Shown here: positions 17,579-25,015 of the stretch, in pieces
Numbering within the stretch: the first letter of the stretch is position 1
Layout: every line of letters begins with the position of its first letter
Source of the DNA: Owenweeksia sp048267305
Lineage (GTDB): Bacteria; Bacteroidota; Bacteroidia; Flavobacteriales; Schleiferiaceae
Direction: 5' to 3'
DNA: 64,000 nt
NCBI GenBank assembly: GCA_048267305.1
Contig: JBLWXT010000020.1
Location: 6,746 to 70,745, forward strand
Notes under the pieces: generated by a model
Databases searched by the model: none
The model's input: the letters and a program-made list of their open reading frames with translations, nothing else
What the model was told of the DNA's origin: nothing
Made by a program: the position numbers and the translations under genes

Positions 17579-18534
17579 TGGTTTTTGGATGTTTGATTTG
17601 TGATTTCGAACATTCTGTAGATAGGCAAGCTGGCCTGTTTTATAATTTCTGCATCAAGCTTAATTTCGGGAGTACCCAGTTTTAGGCAGTCATGCAATTT
17701 TTGAAGAGTGTTCATCTTCATAAAGGCACATTCGCTACAAGCGCAGGTATTGTCTTCCACACTGGGTGCCGGTATCAGCAATTTATGCGGAATTCGTTGA
17801 GACATTTTATGGATGATACCATGCTCTGTGGCAACTATATAGGTTTGAGCGTCATCTTGTTGGGCAAACTTTAAAAGAGCAGCGGTGGAGCCAATAAAGT
17901 TGGCCACCTTAAGTATGTGTTCTTCCGATTCGGGATGAGCAATGATTTTTGCGTTTGGATGTTGGGTTTTGAGCTTTACTATTTTTTCCAAATCAAAGGC
18001 TTCGTGTACTATACATGCACCATTCCACAGTTTCATGTTGCGTCCGGTTTCCTTAATAAGGTAGCGGCCCAGGTTTACATCAGGAGCAAAAATGATGGGA
18101 GTATTTTCAGGAATAGAATTTATGATTTTTACTGCATTGGAGCTTGTACATACGATATCACTCAGAGTTTTTACCTCTGCCGTGCAATTGATGTAACTCA
18201 CCACGATATGGTCAGGATGTTGATCAATAAATTTTTTGAAGTCTGCCGGTGGACATGAATCGGCCAGCGAACATCCAGCGGCCAAATCCGGCAAAAGCAC
18301 CTTCTTTTCAGGGTTGAGGATTTTGGCTGTTTCCGCCATAAAATGTACTCCGGCAAATACAATGGTATCAGCGTTTGTATTGGCGGCTTCCTGCGCCAGC
18401 GCCAAGCTATCCCCCACAAAATCGGCTATATCCTGTATTTCCGCAACCTGATAATAATGCGCAAGGATAACAGCGTTTTGTTCTATCCGCAGCCTTGAGA
18501 TTTCCCGTTTCAATTGCTCGTTGTTGTGTTTCAT
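17548..18534 (-). CDS. nadA: Quinolinate synthase A
   Basis: [4Fe-4S] enzyme that condenses iminoaspartate with dihydroxyacetone phosphate to quinolinate. 328 residues from the ATG at 18534: AVILAHYYQ near the N-terminus, FVGDSLALAQ, AGCSLADSCPP, NCTAEVKTLSDIVCTSSNA and the NTCACSECAFMKMNTL segment that holds cluster cysteines. A TTG at 18573 would add 13 residues without a plausible domain, so the ATG is chosen. A TATGTTTG promoter element lies 36 bases upstream. Confidence 0.94.
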   Translation of the reverse strand: MKHNNEQLKREISRLRIEQNAVILAHYYQVAEIQDIADFVGDSLALAQEAANTNADTIVFAGVHFMAETAKILNPEKKVLLPDLAAGCSLADSCPPADFKKFIDQHPDHIVVSYINCTAEVKTLSDIVCTSSNAVKIINSIPENTPIIFAPDVNLGRYLIKETGRNMKLWNGACIVHEAFDLEKIVKLKTQHPNAKIIAHPESEEHILKVANFIGSTAALLKFAQQDDAQTYIVATEHGIIHKMSQRIPHKLLIPAPSVEDNTCACSECAFMKMNTLQKLHDCLKLGTPEIKLDAEIIKQASLPIYRMFEITNQTSKNQCEQRTMTSL

Positions 18535-18570
18535 TTTTTCAACGGTGATTACATTATTGAAATTAGGCCT

Positions 18571-18578
18571 CAAACATA
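18571..18578 (-). promoter_or_regulatory. -7 element TATGTTTG for nadA
   Basis: CAAACATA on the plus strand reads TATGTTTG on the minus strand and matches TAnnTTTG. It is placed for a leader of about 30 bases before the nadA ATG. Confidence 0.6.
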
Positions 18579-18636
18579 ATTATTAGGCTACAGCCCATTT
18601 ATGATAAAAGTCAGTTGTAGTAAGGCTTGGTGAATG

Positions 18637-18679
18637 TGATTGAGGTCATAAAATCAACCTTTGTTCATGGCTAATTTTA
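18637..18679 (+). promoter_or_regulatory. Crp/Fnr-type operator plus -7 element for mbnP
   Basis: TGATTGAGGTCA (18637-18648) is an 8-base inverted pair (TGAT/GTCA) around N4. It is followed by the -7-like TAATTTTA at 18672. The centre-to-(-7) distance is exactly 29.5 bp, as at the nos promoter. The 18-mer TGATTGAGGTCATAAAAT recurs exactly at 23446. Confidence 0.75.
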
Positions 18680-18696
18680 CTTGAAAGTAAAGTCCG

Positions 18697-19425
18697 TTGA
18701 AACACCTTATTAATACTTCAGTATTGTTAATTGCGCTCCTTTTGGGCTGTAAGAGTGAAGATTCACTCGATCCTGCTGCCGGAAATCTAAGCATCAAATT
18801 TGATCACCATGTAGATGGGCAGGCCTTGTCTTTTGAAGACACCTATTATAGCAATGCTGCCGCAAACCAATATAGGGTTCTAATGCTCAAGTATATGATT
18901 AGCGGAGTGAGCCTTTACAGGGAAGGAAAGCGGGCTTTTAGACAAACTACTGCTCCCAAGGTTATCAGCGGAAAGTATGAGGATACACAAATGATGCTTT
19001 TGAAAAGTATTCCAACCGGCAATTACGATAGTGTTTCATTTTCACTGGGAGTGGTTCCTGAATTTAATTATGACAATGCCTTTGAGTTGGGATATGATGA
19101 CCTGGGGATGTACTGGCCAACATCTATGGGTGGAGGCTACCATTTTATGCGGTTTGAAGGACATTGGAAAGATGGAGCTGACTATGGTGGCTACGCCTTC
19201 CATTTAGGGCAAAATGAAAATCTCATTACAGTGGGATTTGGAATTTCGTTAATCATTGAAGAAAATCAGAGTAGTAATATTGGTATTGAAATGAACCTCA
19301 ATGAATGGTTTGAAAACCCTCATTTGTATGACCTTAAGGTAGAAAGTGGGTACACCATGGGCGATACCATCAAAATGAATATGCTGGTTCAAAATGGCCA
19401 TAATGTATTCAGCATTAAAGATTAG
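18697..19425 (+). CDS. mbnP: MbnP-like copper-binding lipoprotein
   Basis: A 242-residue lipoprotein of the MbnP family. The start must be TTG at 18697: an in-frame stop lies just upstream, there is no ATG before the lipobox, and TTG gives a normal signal peptide ending LLLGC (Cys 18). Family landmarks are LSIKFDHHVDGQ at about 30-41 and MYWPTSMGGGYHFMRFEGHW at 138-157, with Trp140 and Trp157. In the known pair, the partner MbnH oxidises a Trp of MbnP to kynurenine, creating a tight copper site. The partner gene follows by 4 bp. The gene sits behind an Fnr-type site like the nos operon. Confidence 0.85.
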   Translation: MKHLINTSVLLIALLLGCKSEDSLDPAAGNLSIKFDHHVDGQALSFEDTYYSNAAANQYRVLMLKYMISGVSLYREGKRAFRQTTAPKVISGKYEDTQMMLLKSIPTGNYDSVSFSLGVVPEFNYDNAFELGYDDLGMYWPTSMGGGYHFMRFEGHWKDGADYGGYAFHLGQNENLITVGFGISLIIEENQSSNIGIEMNLNEWFENPHLYDLKVESGYTMGDTIKMNMLVQNGHNVFSIKD

Positions 19426-19429
19426 CGTT

Positions 19430-20485
19430 ATGAAAGCAGTGCGAACCTCAAAACTTTCAGTAAGCCTGCAGACAAATCAATTCAGCTTACTGATGTTGAT
19501 GGCGCTTCCATTTATGCTGCTTATTAGTGGCTGTAAGGATGACGATAAGTCCGGCAGCGGTTTAACACCTCATGAAATTAAACTACCCAAAGGTTTTCCG
19601 AAAATGCCGATACCTGAAAGCAACAGGCCGTTTGCCGAACGCATTGCTTTAGGCAGGAAACTATACTATGATCCTATTTTGAGCAATAACGGACTGTCAT
19701 GTTCCTCATGTCACTTTCAGAGATTGGGGTTTACGGTTAATGGACAACAGGGAATGCCCGTTCTCCATCACGCAAATCTTGGGTGGAAGGATAAATTTAT
19801 GTGGGATGGCCGCAAACAGGGGAGTTTAGAGGATGTCATGTTATTTGAAGTGGAGGAGTTTTTTGGAACTGATATTTCCAAATTAAACAAGCACCCCAAC
19901 TATCCCGATCTTTTTGCAAAAGCCTATGGCGTTGAAAATATTACTTCCAAAGATGTAGCCAAGGCACTGGCGCAATTCTTTAGGGTACTCATATCAGCAG
20001 ACAGTAAATACGATGAGGTACAGCGCAGTGAAGCTGCGTTTACAGCGGATGAGGCCAAAGGTTTTGATATTTTTAATAGTGAAAAGGGGAGTTGCTTTCA
20101 CTGCCATACACCTCCCTTTTTTGCCGATAATCAATTGCACAACATTGGTCTTGACAGTGTTTTTGACAATCCGGCCAATCAGGGTTATTTTACGGTAAAT
20201 GGAGATTCGAGTATGCTGGGCGCCATGCGTACAGCCAATCTTCGGAACTTGTCATTGCGAAACAGATTTATGCATGACGGAAGGTTTTCCACCATAGAGG
20301 AGGTTATTGATTTTTACAATGGCGATGTAAGGCGAAGCGCATCCTTGGATCCTGTAATGGTAAAAGGAAGTGGTAGCACAAAACTGGATTTAACGCCAAC
20401 AGAAAAATCTCAACTGGCAGCTTTTTTAAGAACTCTTACGGATTCAACATTTATCTCTAACCCGGCTTTTAGCAATCCTCATTAA
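19430..20485 (+). CDS. mbnH: MbnH-like diheme cytochrome c peroxidase (MauG family), lipoprotein
   Basis: A 351-residue lipoprotein (LLISGC, Cys 35) with two c-type heme motifs, CSSCH (91-95) and CFHCH (222-226), and the MauG/bCcP features GRKLYYDPILSNNG and GAMRTANLRNLSLRNRFMHD. Members oxidise protein Trp side chains or reduce peroxide. Pairing with the MbnP-like gene upstream favours the MbnH role. A longer frame begins at 19394 inside mbnP, but the ATG at 19430 gives a proper signal peptide. The next gene starts one base after the stop. Confidence 0.85.
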   Translation: MKAVRTSKLSVSLQTNQFSLLMLMALPFMLLISGCKDDDKSGSGLTPHEIKLPKGFPKMPIPESNRPFAERIALGRKLYYDPILSNNGLSCSSCHFQRLGFTVNGQQGMPVLHHANLGWKDKFMWDGRKQGSLEDVMLFEVEEFFGTDISKLNKHPNYPDLFAKAYGVENITSKDVAKALAQFFRVLISADSKYDEVQRSEAAFTADEAKGFDIFNSEKGSCFHCHTPPFFADNQLHNIGLDSVFDNPANQGYFTVNGDSSMLGAMRTANLRNLSLRNRFMHDGRFSTIEEVIDFYNGDVRRSASLDPVMVKGSGSTKLDLTPTEKSQLAAFLRTLTDSTFISNPAFSNPH

Positions 20486-20486
20486 A

Positions 20487-20939
20487 ATGGAGCATTACGC
20501 CCTTACCAATTACATTACTATCACTAAAATATTCAGGTTTGAAATGGCACATGTACTGCATAACCACCGTGGGCTGTGCAAAAATATTCATGGACATTCC
20601 TACCATTTACATGTTACCCTTACGGGGGAAGTTAAAAATGAATCCGGTGCATCGGATGATGGAATGTTGATGGACTTTGGTGATTTAAAAGCCATCGTAA
20701 AAGAGAAAATTCTCAACCATTTTAACCATGCTTTAGTGGTAAACTCAAAATCACCATTTATAAACGAAATTCAAAAACTACCATTTGAAAGAATAATGGC
20801 GGTACCCTTTCAGCCCACCTGCGAAAACCTGATTTTGAATTTCGCCAAACGGTTGGTTACTGCATTGCCGCTGGATGTAAGGCTAAATCGCCTGAAGCTG
20901 TATGAAACGGATACATCCTATGCCGAATGGCATGCCTGA
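20487..20939 (+). CDS. queD: 6-pyruvoyl-tetrahydropterin synthase family protein (QueD-like)
   Basis: A 150-residue zinc enzyme of the 6-carboxytetrahydropterin/6-pyruvoyl-tetrahydropterin synthase family. Zinc ligands are the His of FEMAHVL and both His of HGHSYHLHV. The catalytic Cys is in GLCKNIHGH. MDFGDLKAIVKE and PTCENL also match. It would make the queuosine precursor or a pterin. It lies one base after mbnH, so it is probably in the same transcript. Why it belongs with MbnPH is not clear. Confidence 0.88.
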   Translation: MEHYALTNYITITKIFRFEMAHVLHNHRGLCKNIHGHSYHLHVTLTGEVKNESGASDDGMLMDFGDLKAIVKEKILNHFNHALVVNSKSPFINEIQKLPFERIMAVPFQPTCENLILNFAKRLVTALPLDVRLNRLKLYETDTSYAEWHA

Positions 20940-20960
20940 TTCTCTTTGATTAAACGTGGC

Positions 20961-22736
20961 TTAAAGAGCGGGTTCGGGAAAAAGCATTTGAGACAACCTC
21001 GAACCAAGTTTTTGCAAATCACCTTTAAAGGAGTCCCGGTTTATTTCCGGGATCAGAGACTCATAATAGTTCACGCTATTTTCCAGGTTATCCTTAAAAG
21101 ACTTAAGGTATTTATGCTGTTTGGCATTGAAATTTTGAATCATTTCCCTGCCTTCACTTTCTAAATAATCAATGTAAAGTTTAAGCTCATTTATAAACAC
21201 ATGCGGTCTTGATGTGCTGTTTAGCAATGTTCCGTTTCCGTAAATATGATCCACCATCTCCTTGAGAGAATATTTGCGCGAGAAGAAAGCCAAATTGGGT
21301 CCCGGGCATATCGCTGTAGCTGCCTTTATTTTTGGAGTTAGTTTATTGTTGAGGTAAGCAGGTGCCGCCAAATCTTCGCATAAGCATGCTTTTACAACTA
21401 TGTCTTCAAAAGCTTTGCTGTGTAGTTCTTTACTAAGGTTTTTAGATTCAAGCTCCTGTATTTTAAGGTGCTGATATTGTCTTGATGCGGTGCAGATTGG
21501 CTCTTTAGTAAACTCGGTGTTTGACACCAGATATTGCTTTAAACAAGGGCTCCCGGGTTTGCCTTTGATTATACGTGTTTCACGTACATTCTCGCTTTCG
21601 GTGTTCTTAAGATTATTAAAAGGAACACCTAAAGGTGAGCTTTTGCTTAAGTAGAGGTCTTCACTTTTTGCGGCCGCCAGTTTTTCGAGAGTGGTATCAT
21701 CCACAGTAGTGGCCTCAGGCACAAGTAAAAACGGAGTGCCCCAACCGGTGCTTTGCAGGTCGTATTTGTCTATCAAAAACTTTTGTTCTTCAGGAGTGCC
21801 AATGCCGCCTTGTACCGTAACACTCAGGTTTGGAGCAGTTTCAATGCAAGAAATACCTCGTTTAACCCATACCGCTTTACACAGGTCAAATAGTTCATTT
21901 CTAAGGGTTTCACGCTTGTTCTTAAACTCGTTGAGGATTGGCCCTATCAGTAAGCCCTCGGTAGGGAAGGCGTGCCCGCCACAGTTCAGTCCGGATTCAA
22001 TTCGGAATTCAGAAACCCAAATACCTTTTTTAGCTAAAAACTTACCTTGTATTTCTGCGGATCTGTAATCACTTACTTTTAGGATGACCTTCTTTTTTAT
22101 GGCTCCAACTTCATCGGGATAGAAATCATCATATTGCTCAATGTAGCTGTACAAGCGAGGGTTGAAGCCTGCGGAAAATACCACGGAGCTGCTTAAGGTA
22201 CTAAGGGCATAACCGCGCAGTGCAGCCAATGCATCATTATACTCAGGAGGTAAAGCATTTTTATCTCTGTCAAAGTTGGTTTTATTAACCTTGGTCATAA
22301 TGTTTACATCAATAGAACCTGCCGTAATACCGTTTCTGATAAACGATTCTAAAACACTTTTTACACCAATGTCAGATGATTGCTGATACCCACGATACCA
22401 ATGTTTCATTTGGCTTTCGTTTGGCAGCATCTCCAAATAATTAGTGAGGCTGCTGGGTTGGTTCAAACTGTCTTTTCTGATTTCCTCCACCTGTTGATTT
22501 ACAATGACATCAGCCATATCCAAATAGGCGGTAATGCGTTTTGCCCGGTAGTCGTCCTCAGTTTTTAAAATCGGATTATAGTCTAAGCCATATTCCTTTG
22601 AATAATGCGCTCGCATGTCTTCCAGCAAGGCATCACTGCTAAGTGAAACAACAGATGAAATACCATATTGAGCCACCTTAAGGGGGGTGTCAATACTGAA
22701 AGAAAGACCTAAAACGGGGATATGAAATTTGTGCAT
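20961..22736 (-). CDS. Large conserved protein with TIM-barrel/FMN-type motifs and Cys clusters, unknown
   Basis: A 591-residue cytoplasmic protein beginning MHKFHIPVLGLSFSIDTPLK. An upstream TTG frame start at 22829 is rejected. Segments that look like a flavin TIM barrel of the nitronate-monooxygenase type are GLNCGGHAFP (249-258), VQGGIGTPEEQ (308-318, a phosphate-binding turn) and STGWGTPFLLVPE (329-341). The C-terminal third carries Cys in PGSPCLK (398), PICTASR (415), KACLCED (451, 453) and AICPGP (477), which could bind a metal or an Fe-S cluster. I do not recognise a characterised family. A perfect Fnr-type palindrome lies upstream and an Fnr-like regulator gene is next door, which suggests a role in low-oxygen or NO metabolism. 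Confidence 0.6.
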   Translation of the reverse strand: MHKFHIPVLGLSFSIDTPLKVAQYGISSVVSLSSDALLEDMRAHYSKEYGLDYNPILKTEDDYRAKRITAYLDMADVIVNQQVEEIRKDSLNQPSSLTNYLEMLPNESQMKHWYRGYQQSSDIGVKSVLESFIRNGITAGSIDVNIMTKVNKTNFDRDKNALPPEYNDALAALRGYALSTLSSSVVFSAGFNPRLYSYIEQYDDFYPDEVGAIKKKVILKVSDYRSAEIQGKFLAKKGIWVSEFRIESGLNCGGHAFPTEGLLIGPILNEFKNKRETLRNELFDLCKAVWVKRGISCIETAPNLSVTVQGGIGTPEEQKFLIDKYDLQSTGWGTPFLLVPEATTVDDTTLEKLAAAKSEDLYLSKSSPLGVPFNNLKNTESENVRETRIIKGKPGSPCLKQYLVSNTEFTKEPICTASRQYQHLKIQELESKNLSKELHSKAFEDIVVKACLCEDLAAPAYLNNKLTPKIKAATAICPGPNLAFFSRKYSLKEMVDHIYGNGTLLNSTSRPHVFINELKLYIDYLESEGREMIQNFNAKQHKYLKSFKDNLENSVNYYESLIPEINRDSFKGDLQKLGSRLSQMLFPEPAL

Positions 22737-22788
22737 ATTGGCATTTGCAATTTGGTTGCAAGATGTAGTAGGCGGATGACGAAATCTA

Positions 22789-22800
22789 TGACTTTGGTCA
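22789..22800 (-). promoter_or_regulatory. Perfect Fnr-type palindrome upstream of the 591-residue gene
   Basis: TGACTTTGGTCA on the plus strand, flanked by A and T, has perfect TGAC/GTCA arms and lies 53 bases upstream of the ATG at 22736. The -7 on the minus strand is poor: TACATCTTG around 22767-22759 resembles TAnnTTTG with one extra base. The palindrome itself is clear; the promoter geometry is less certain than at the six plus-strand sites. Confidence 0.65.
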
Positions 22801-22838
22801 TCTTTTAGCCTGATTTTTAGCACTGCCAATAGAAATAT

Positions 22839-23435
22839 TCATATTAGGATTTTCCGCCTTTCGATTTTTATATGGCCTTCCTTTTCCAGCTTTTTTATAG
22901 CCCGGATGGCAGTCTCAACACGCAGGCCCGTGAGGTCGGCTATTTGTTGGCGGGTAAGTTCTACCTTGTAGCTAAACTTTTGGCGGAGGTTGTAAATGTC
23001 GGTTTTCAGGTAGTTTAAAAGCCGCAATATCCGATGGCGCGGATCTTCATGACTTATTTCCTGCGCCATAATAGCCTTGTAATGCAGGCGGGCAGATATA
23101 CTTGCTGTAATTGAAAAATGAACGTCAGGGTGATCCTTAATAAGCTTGTGAAAGGCTTCTTTGGGTAATTGCCAAATAGCAGAATCGGTAATGGCAATGG
23201 CATTGGATGGATAATTAAAATCTCCAAAAAGAGGCGGTTCACCAAAACACCGGCCTGTTGAAAATATTCTCTGAATAAACTCCTTACCGTTTTCACTGTA
23301 ATTACACATTTTCACTTCCCCAAGTTCTATCTGGTAATAGTAACGTGCCACCTCGCCCTCACGGAAGATAAAGGCATATTTGAGGAAAGTCATTTTCCTG
23401 GCTCCGTACTTCTGTAGAAGGTCAGCTGGTATCAT
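22839..23435 (-). CDS. Crp/Fnr family transcriptional regulator with Fnr-like recognition helix
   Basis: A 198-residue regulator with an N-terminal cyclic-nucleotide-fold domain (about 15-115), dimer helix and C-terminal winged helix. The recognition helix LTGLRVETAIRAIKKLEKEG has Val173, Glu174 and Arg178. These align with Fnr Val208/Glu209/Arg213, which read the GA of TTGAT-type half-sites. Only two cysteines (44, 63) are present and no N-terminal Fe-S cluster motif, so it does not sense oxygen as E. coli Fnr does. Heme or NO sensing of the Dnr type is possible. An Fnr-type palindrome lies 11 bp before its start codon, suggesting autoregulation. Confidence 0.9.
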   Translation of the reverse strand: MIPADLLQKYGARKMTFLKYAFIFREGEVARYYYQIELGEVKMCNYSENGKEFIQRIFSTGRCFGEPPLFGDFNYPSNAIAITDSAIWQLPKEAFHKLIKDHPDVHFSITASISARLHYKAIMAQEISHEDPRHRILRLLNYLKTDIYNLRQKFSYKVELTRQQIADLTGLRVETAIRAIKKLEKEGHIKIERRKILI

Positions 23436-23445
23436 ATAAAAGTGA

Positions 23446-23488
23446 TGATTGAGGTCATAAAATTCAGATTTGTAGGAATATACCTTTG
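23446..23488 (+). promoter_or_regulatory. Crp/Fnr-type operator plus consensus -7 element, divergent promoter region
   Basis: TGATTGAGGTCA at 23446-23457, then TACCTTTG at 23481-23488; centre to -7 is exactly 29.5 bp. The operator serves the plus-strand gene at 23511. It also lies 11 bp from the start codon of the divergent regulator gene, where binding could block that gene's expression. Confidence 0.8.
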
Positions 23489-23510
23489 ATTTTGCAATAA
23501 AGCATTAACA

Positions 23511-23792
23511 ATGAGTGTAATTAGTAAGATCAACAGAAAGATTGATGAAAATCGTTTTAACTATTATGGGGTAAAGTCGGGTAGCATCCTTCTTGGCTCA
23601 TGTGTAGCCTCGGGTGCGGTAATGGCCATTTTAACCAATGACGCATCTATGTGGCAACTATACCTTATTTGTTGCGTAGCCATGGCATCCAATGCAGCCT
23701 CTATCTCTCACAGCCCTATGCGCTGGGTGGTTTGGACCTTCATCATAAATTTAATATTGAGCCTGGTTTTAATAGTAGTAAACCTCTTTTAG
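23511..23792 (+). CDS. Small membrane protein, Fnr-type regulon member, unknown function
   Basis: A 93-residue protein with a basic N-terminal tail (about 1-20) and two or three membrane helices (about 25-42, 48-65, 70-92). Cysteines occur in GSCVASG and in the ICCVA helix. No family recognised. Its promoter has the best -7 element of the palindrome set, so it should be strongly induced by the regulator encoded divergently. It converges with the hemerythrin gene, one base apart. Confidence 0.7.
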   Translation: MSVISKINRKIDENRFNYYGVKSGSILLGSCVASGAVMAILTNDASMWQLYLICCVAMASNAASISHSPMRWVVWTFIINLILSLVLIVVNLF

Positions 23793-23793
23793 C

Positions 23794-24270
23794 TTAAGCT
23801 GATGATACCCAAAACTGATCATGCCAGGTTTCCTTATGATGAGTCTTTTTTTCCACATCAAGTTGCCTGGCTATAATTTGAAGCTGAGCGGTGGTGGCAT
23901 TATCCTGAATTTCATTAAAAAGGATACGCTCCTCAAACCGAATATGGATATCGAGCTCCCTAACAATCTGACAGGAGGCTTTTAGATGATCTGTTTCCTC
24001 AAAAAATAAGTGTTTTAAATGTTTGTGCTCAGCAAGTGCTCTGCGTATGCTATCATGCCTGTCGCCTAAAACCGGGAAGAGGATTTGCTCCTCTTCCCTG
24101 AAATGTTCTTCCAGCTGAGCTGAAAAGAAATGGCGTGCATAAGCTATAATGCGATTTGGCTCTACCCCGAGCAACAATCCCTTTTGAATTTTCCTGCAAA
24201 GCATTAAACCATGGTGATGGTCGTGGCTAAGTGGAATAAGGGCTGTATGTCTTTTTTGGGGTGTGGCCAT
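23794..24270 (-). CDS. Hemerythrin-domain protein
   Basis: A 158-residue four-helix protein with the diiron ligand pattern of hemerythrin: LSHDHHHGL (about 14-22), HFREEEQILFP, EHKHLKHLF and HIRFEERILFNEI. Single-domain hemerythrins store or sense O2 or bind NO. It is the last gene of a four-gene operon with a truncated hemoglobin and RIC, so a role in NO or oxygen defence is likely. It starts one base after the RIC stop. Confidence 0.88.
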   Translation of the reverse strand: MATPQKRHTALIPLSHDHHHGLMLCRKIQKGLLLGVEPNRIIAYARHFFSAQLEEHFREEEQILFPVLGDRHDSIRRALAEHKHLKHLFFEETDHLKASCQIVRELDIHIRFEERILFNEIQDNATTAQLQIIARQLDVEKKTHHKETWHDQFWVSSA

Positions 24271-24271
24271 C

Positions 24272-25003
24272 TTATCCGTGCATTTCCTTTTCCAGTTCTA
24301 CAGCTTTGGGGAACAGGATATTATTTTCGAGATGAATGTGCAGATGAAGGTCATTTTCAAACTCCTGCAAAAGGGCAAAAGTTACACGATAAGTGTTGCA
24401 GGCATCCGCTGGTGGATTATAGTCATTGCTTAATCCGGCAATTTGCCTAAATCGCTCGCCCTCGGTATCATGCTCGTTCATCATCATCGCAATTGGATTT
24501 TTTACTGTAATAAATTGCGGTTGATTTGCAGAAGTACCGGCTGCTTTAGCTTCAACCATCTTCCTTATGTAAGGAAACAGAATGAGCTCTTCCTTTTTCA
24601 TGTGTTTGGTAAGCTCATCTGCAGAGGCAAAAAAGTGCTTTTTGATTTCAAACAGCTCCGGATGGCGATCACCATGTACTTTGCACAGCTTATCAAGAAA
24701 TGGCTTTATTTCCGGAATACGGCCTTCCACATACCTGTGGTGTTTTTTTTCAATGTAATCCGCTAATAGATCAAGCGGCCAGCTATCGTAGTCAATGGTA
24801 CTTTCATTACCGGGTTTCATTACAGCGTCCAACTCCTTGGTGAGTTCCCATATACTAACATCTTTTGTGCGGCAAGCCTCCTCAATACTTCGGTTGCCAT
24901 TACAGCAAAAGTCAATTTTGTGTTTTTTAAATACCGTTGCAGCCCTGTAATTTTCCGCTACAATTTCGCCAATCGTCTTTTGTCCCAGGATTTCTGTTTG
25001 CAT
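24272..25003 (-). CDS. ric: Iron-sulfur cluster repair diiron protein RIC (ScdA/YtfE)
   Basis: A 243-residue protein. The N-terminal ScdA domain contains HKIDFCCNGNRSIEEAC (Cys33, Cys34, Cys44). The C-terminal hemerythrin-like diiron domain has KHHRYVEGRIPE, HGDRHPELFEIKKHF, HMKKEELILFPY, NEHDTEGERFRQI and HLHIHLENNILFPKA. RIC proteins repair Fe-S clusters damaged by NO or peroxide and may supply iron. It sits 12 bp downstream of the tryptophan dioxygenase gene and is coupled to the hemerythrin gene. Confidence 0.93.
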   Translation of the reverse strand: MQTEILGQKTIGEIVAENYRAATVFKKHKIDFCCNGNRSIEEACRTKDVSIWELTKELDAVMKPGNESTIDYDSWPLDLLADYIEKKHHRYVEGRIPEIKPFLDKLCKVHGDRHPELFEIKKHFFASADELTKHMKKEELILFPYIRKMVEAKAAGTSANQPQFITVKNPIAMMMNEHDTEGERFRQIAGLSNDYNPPADACNTYRVTFALLQEFENDLHLHIHLENNILFPKAVELEKEMHG

Positions 25004-25015
25004 ATCTGATACTAA

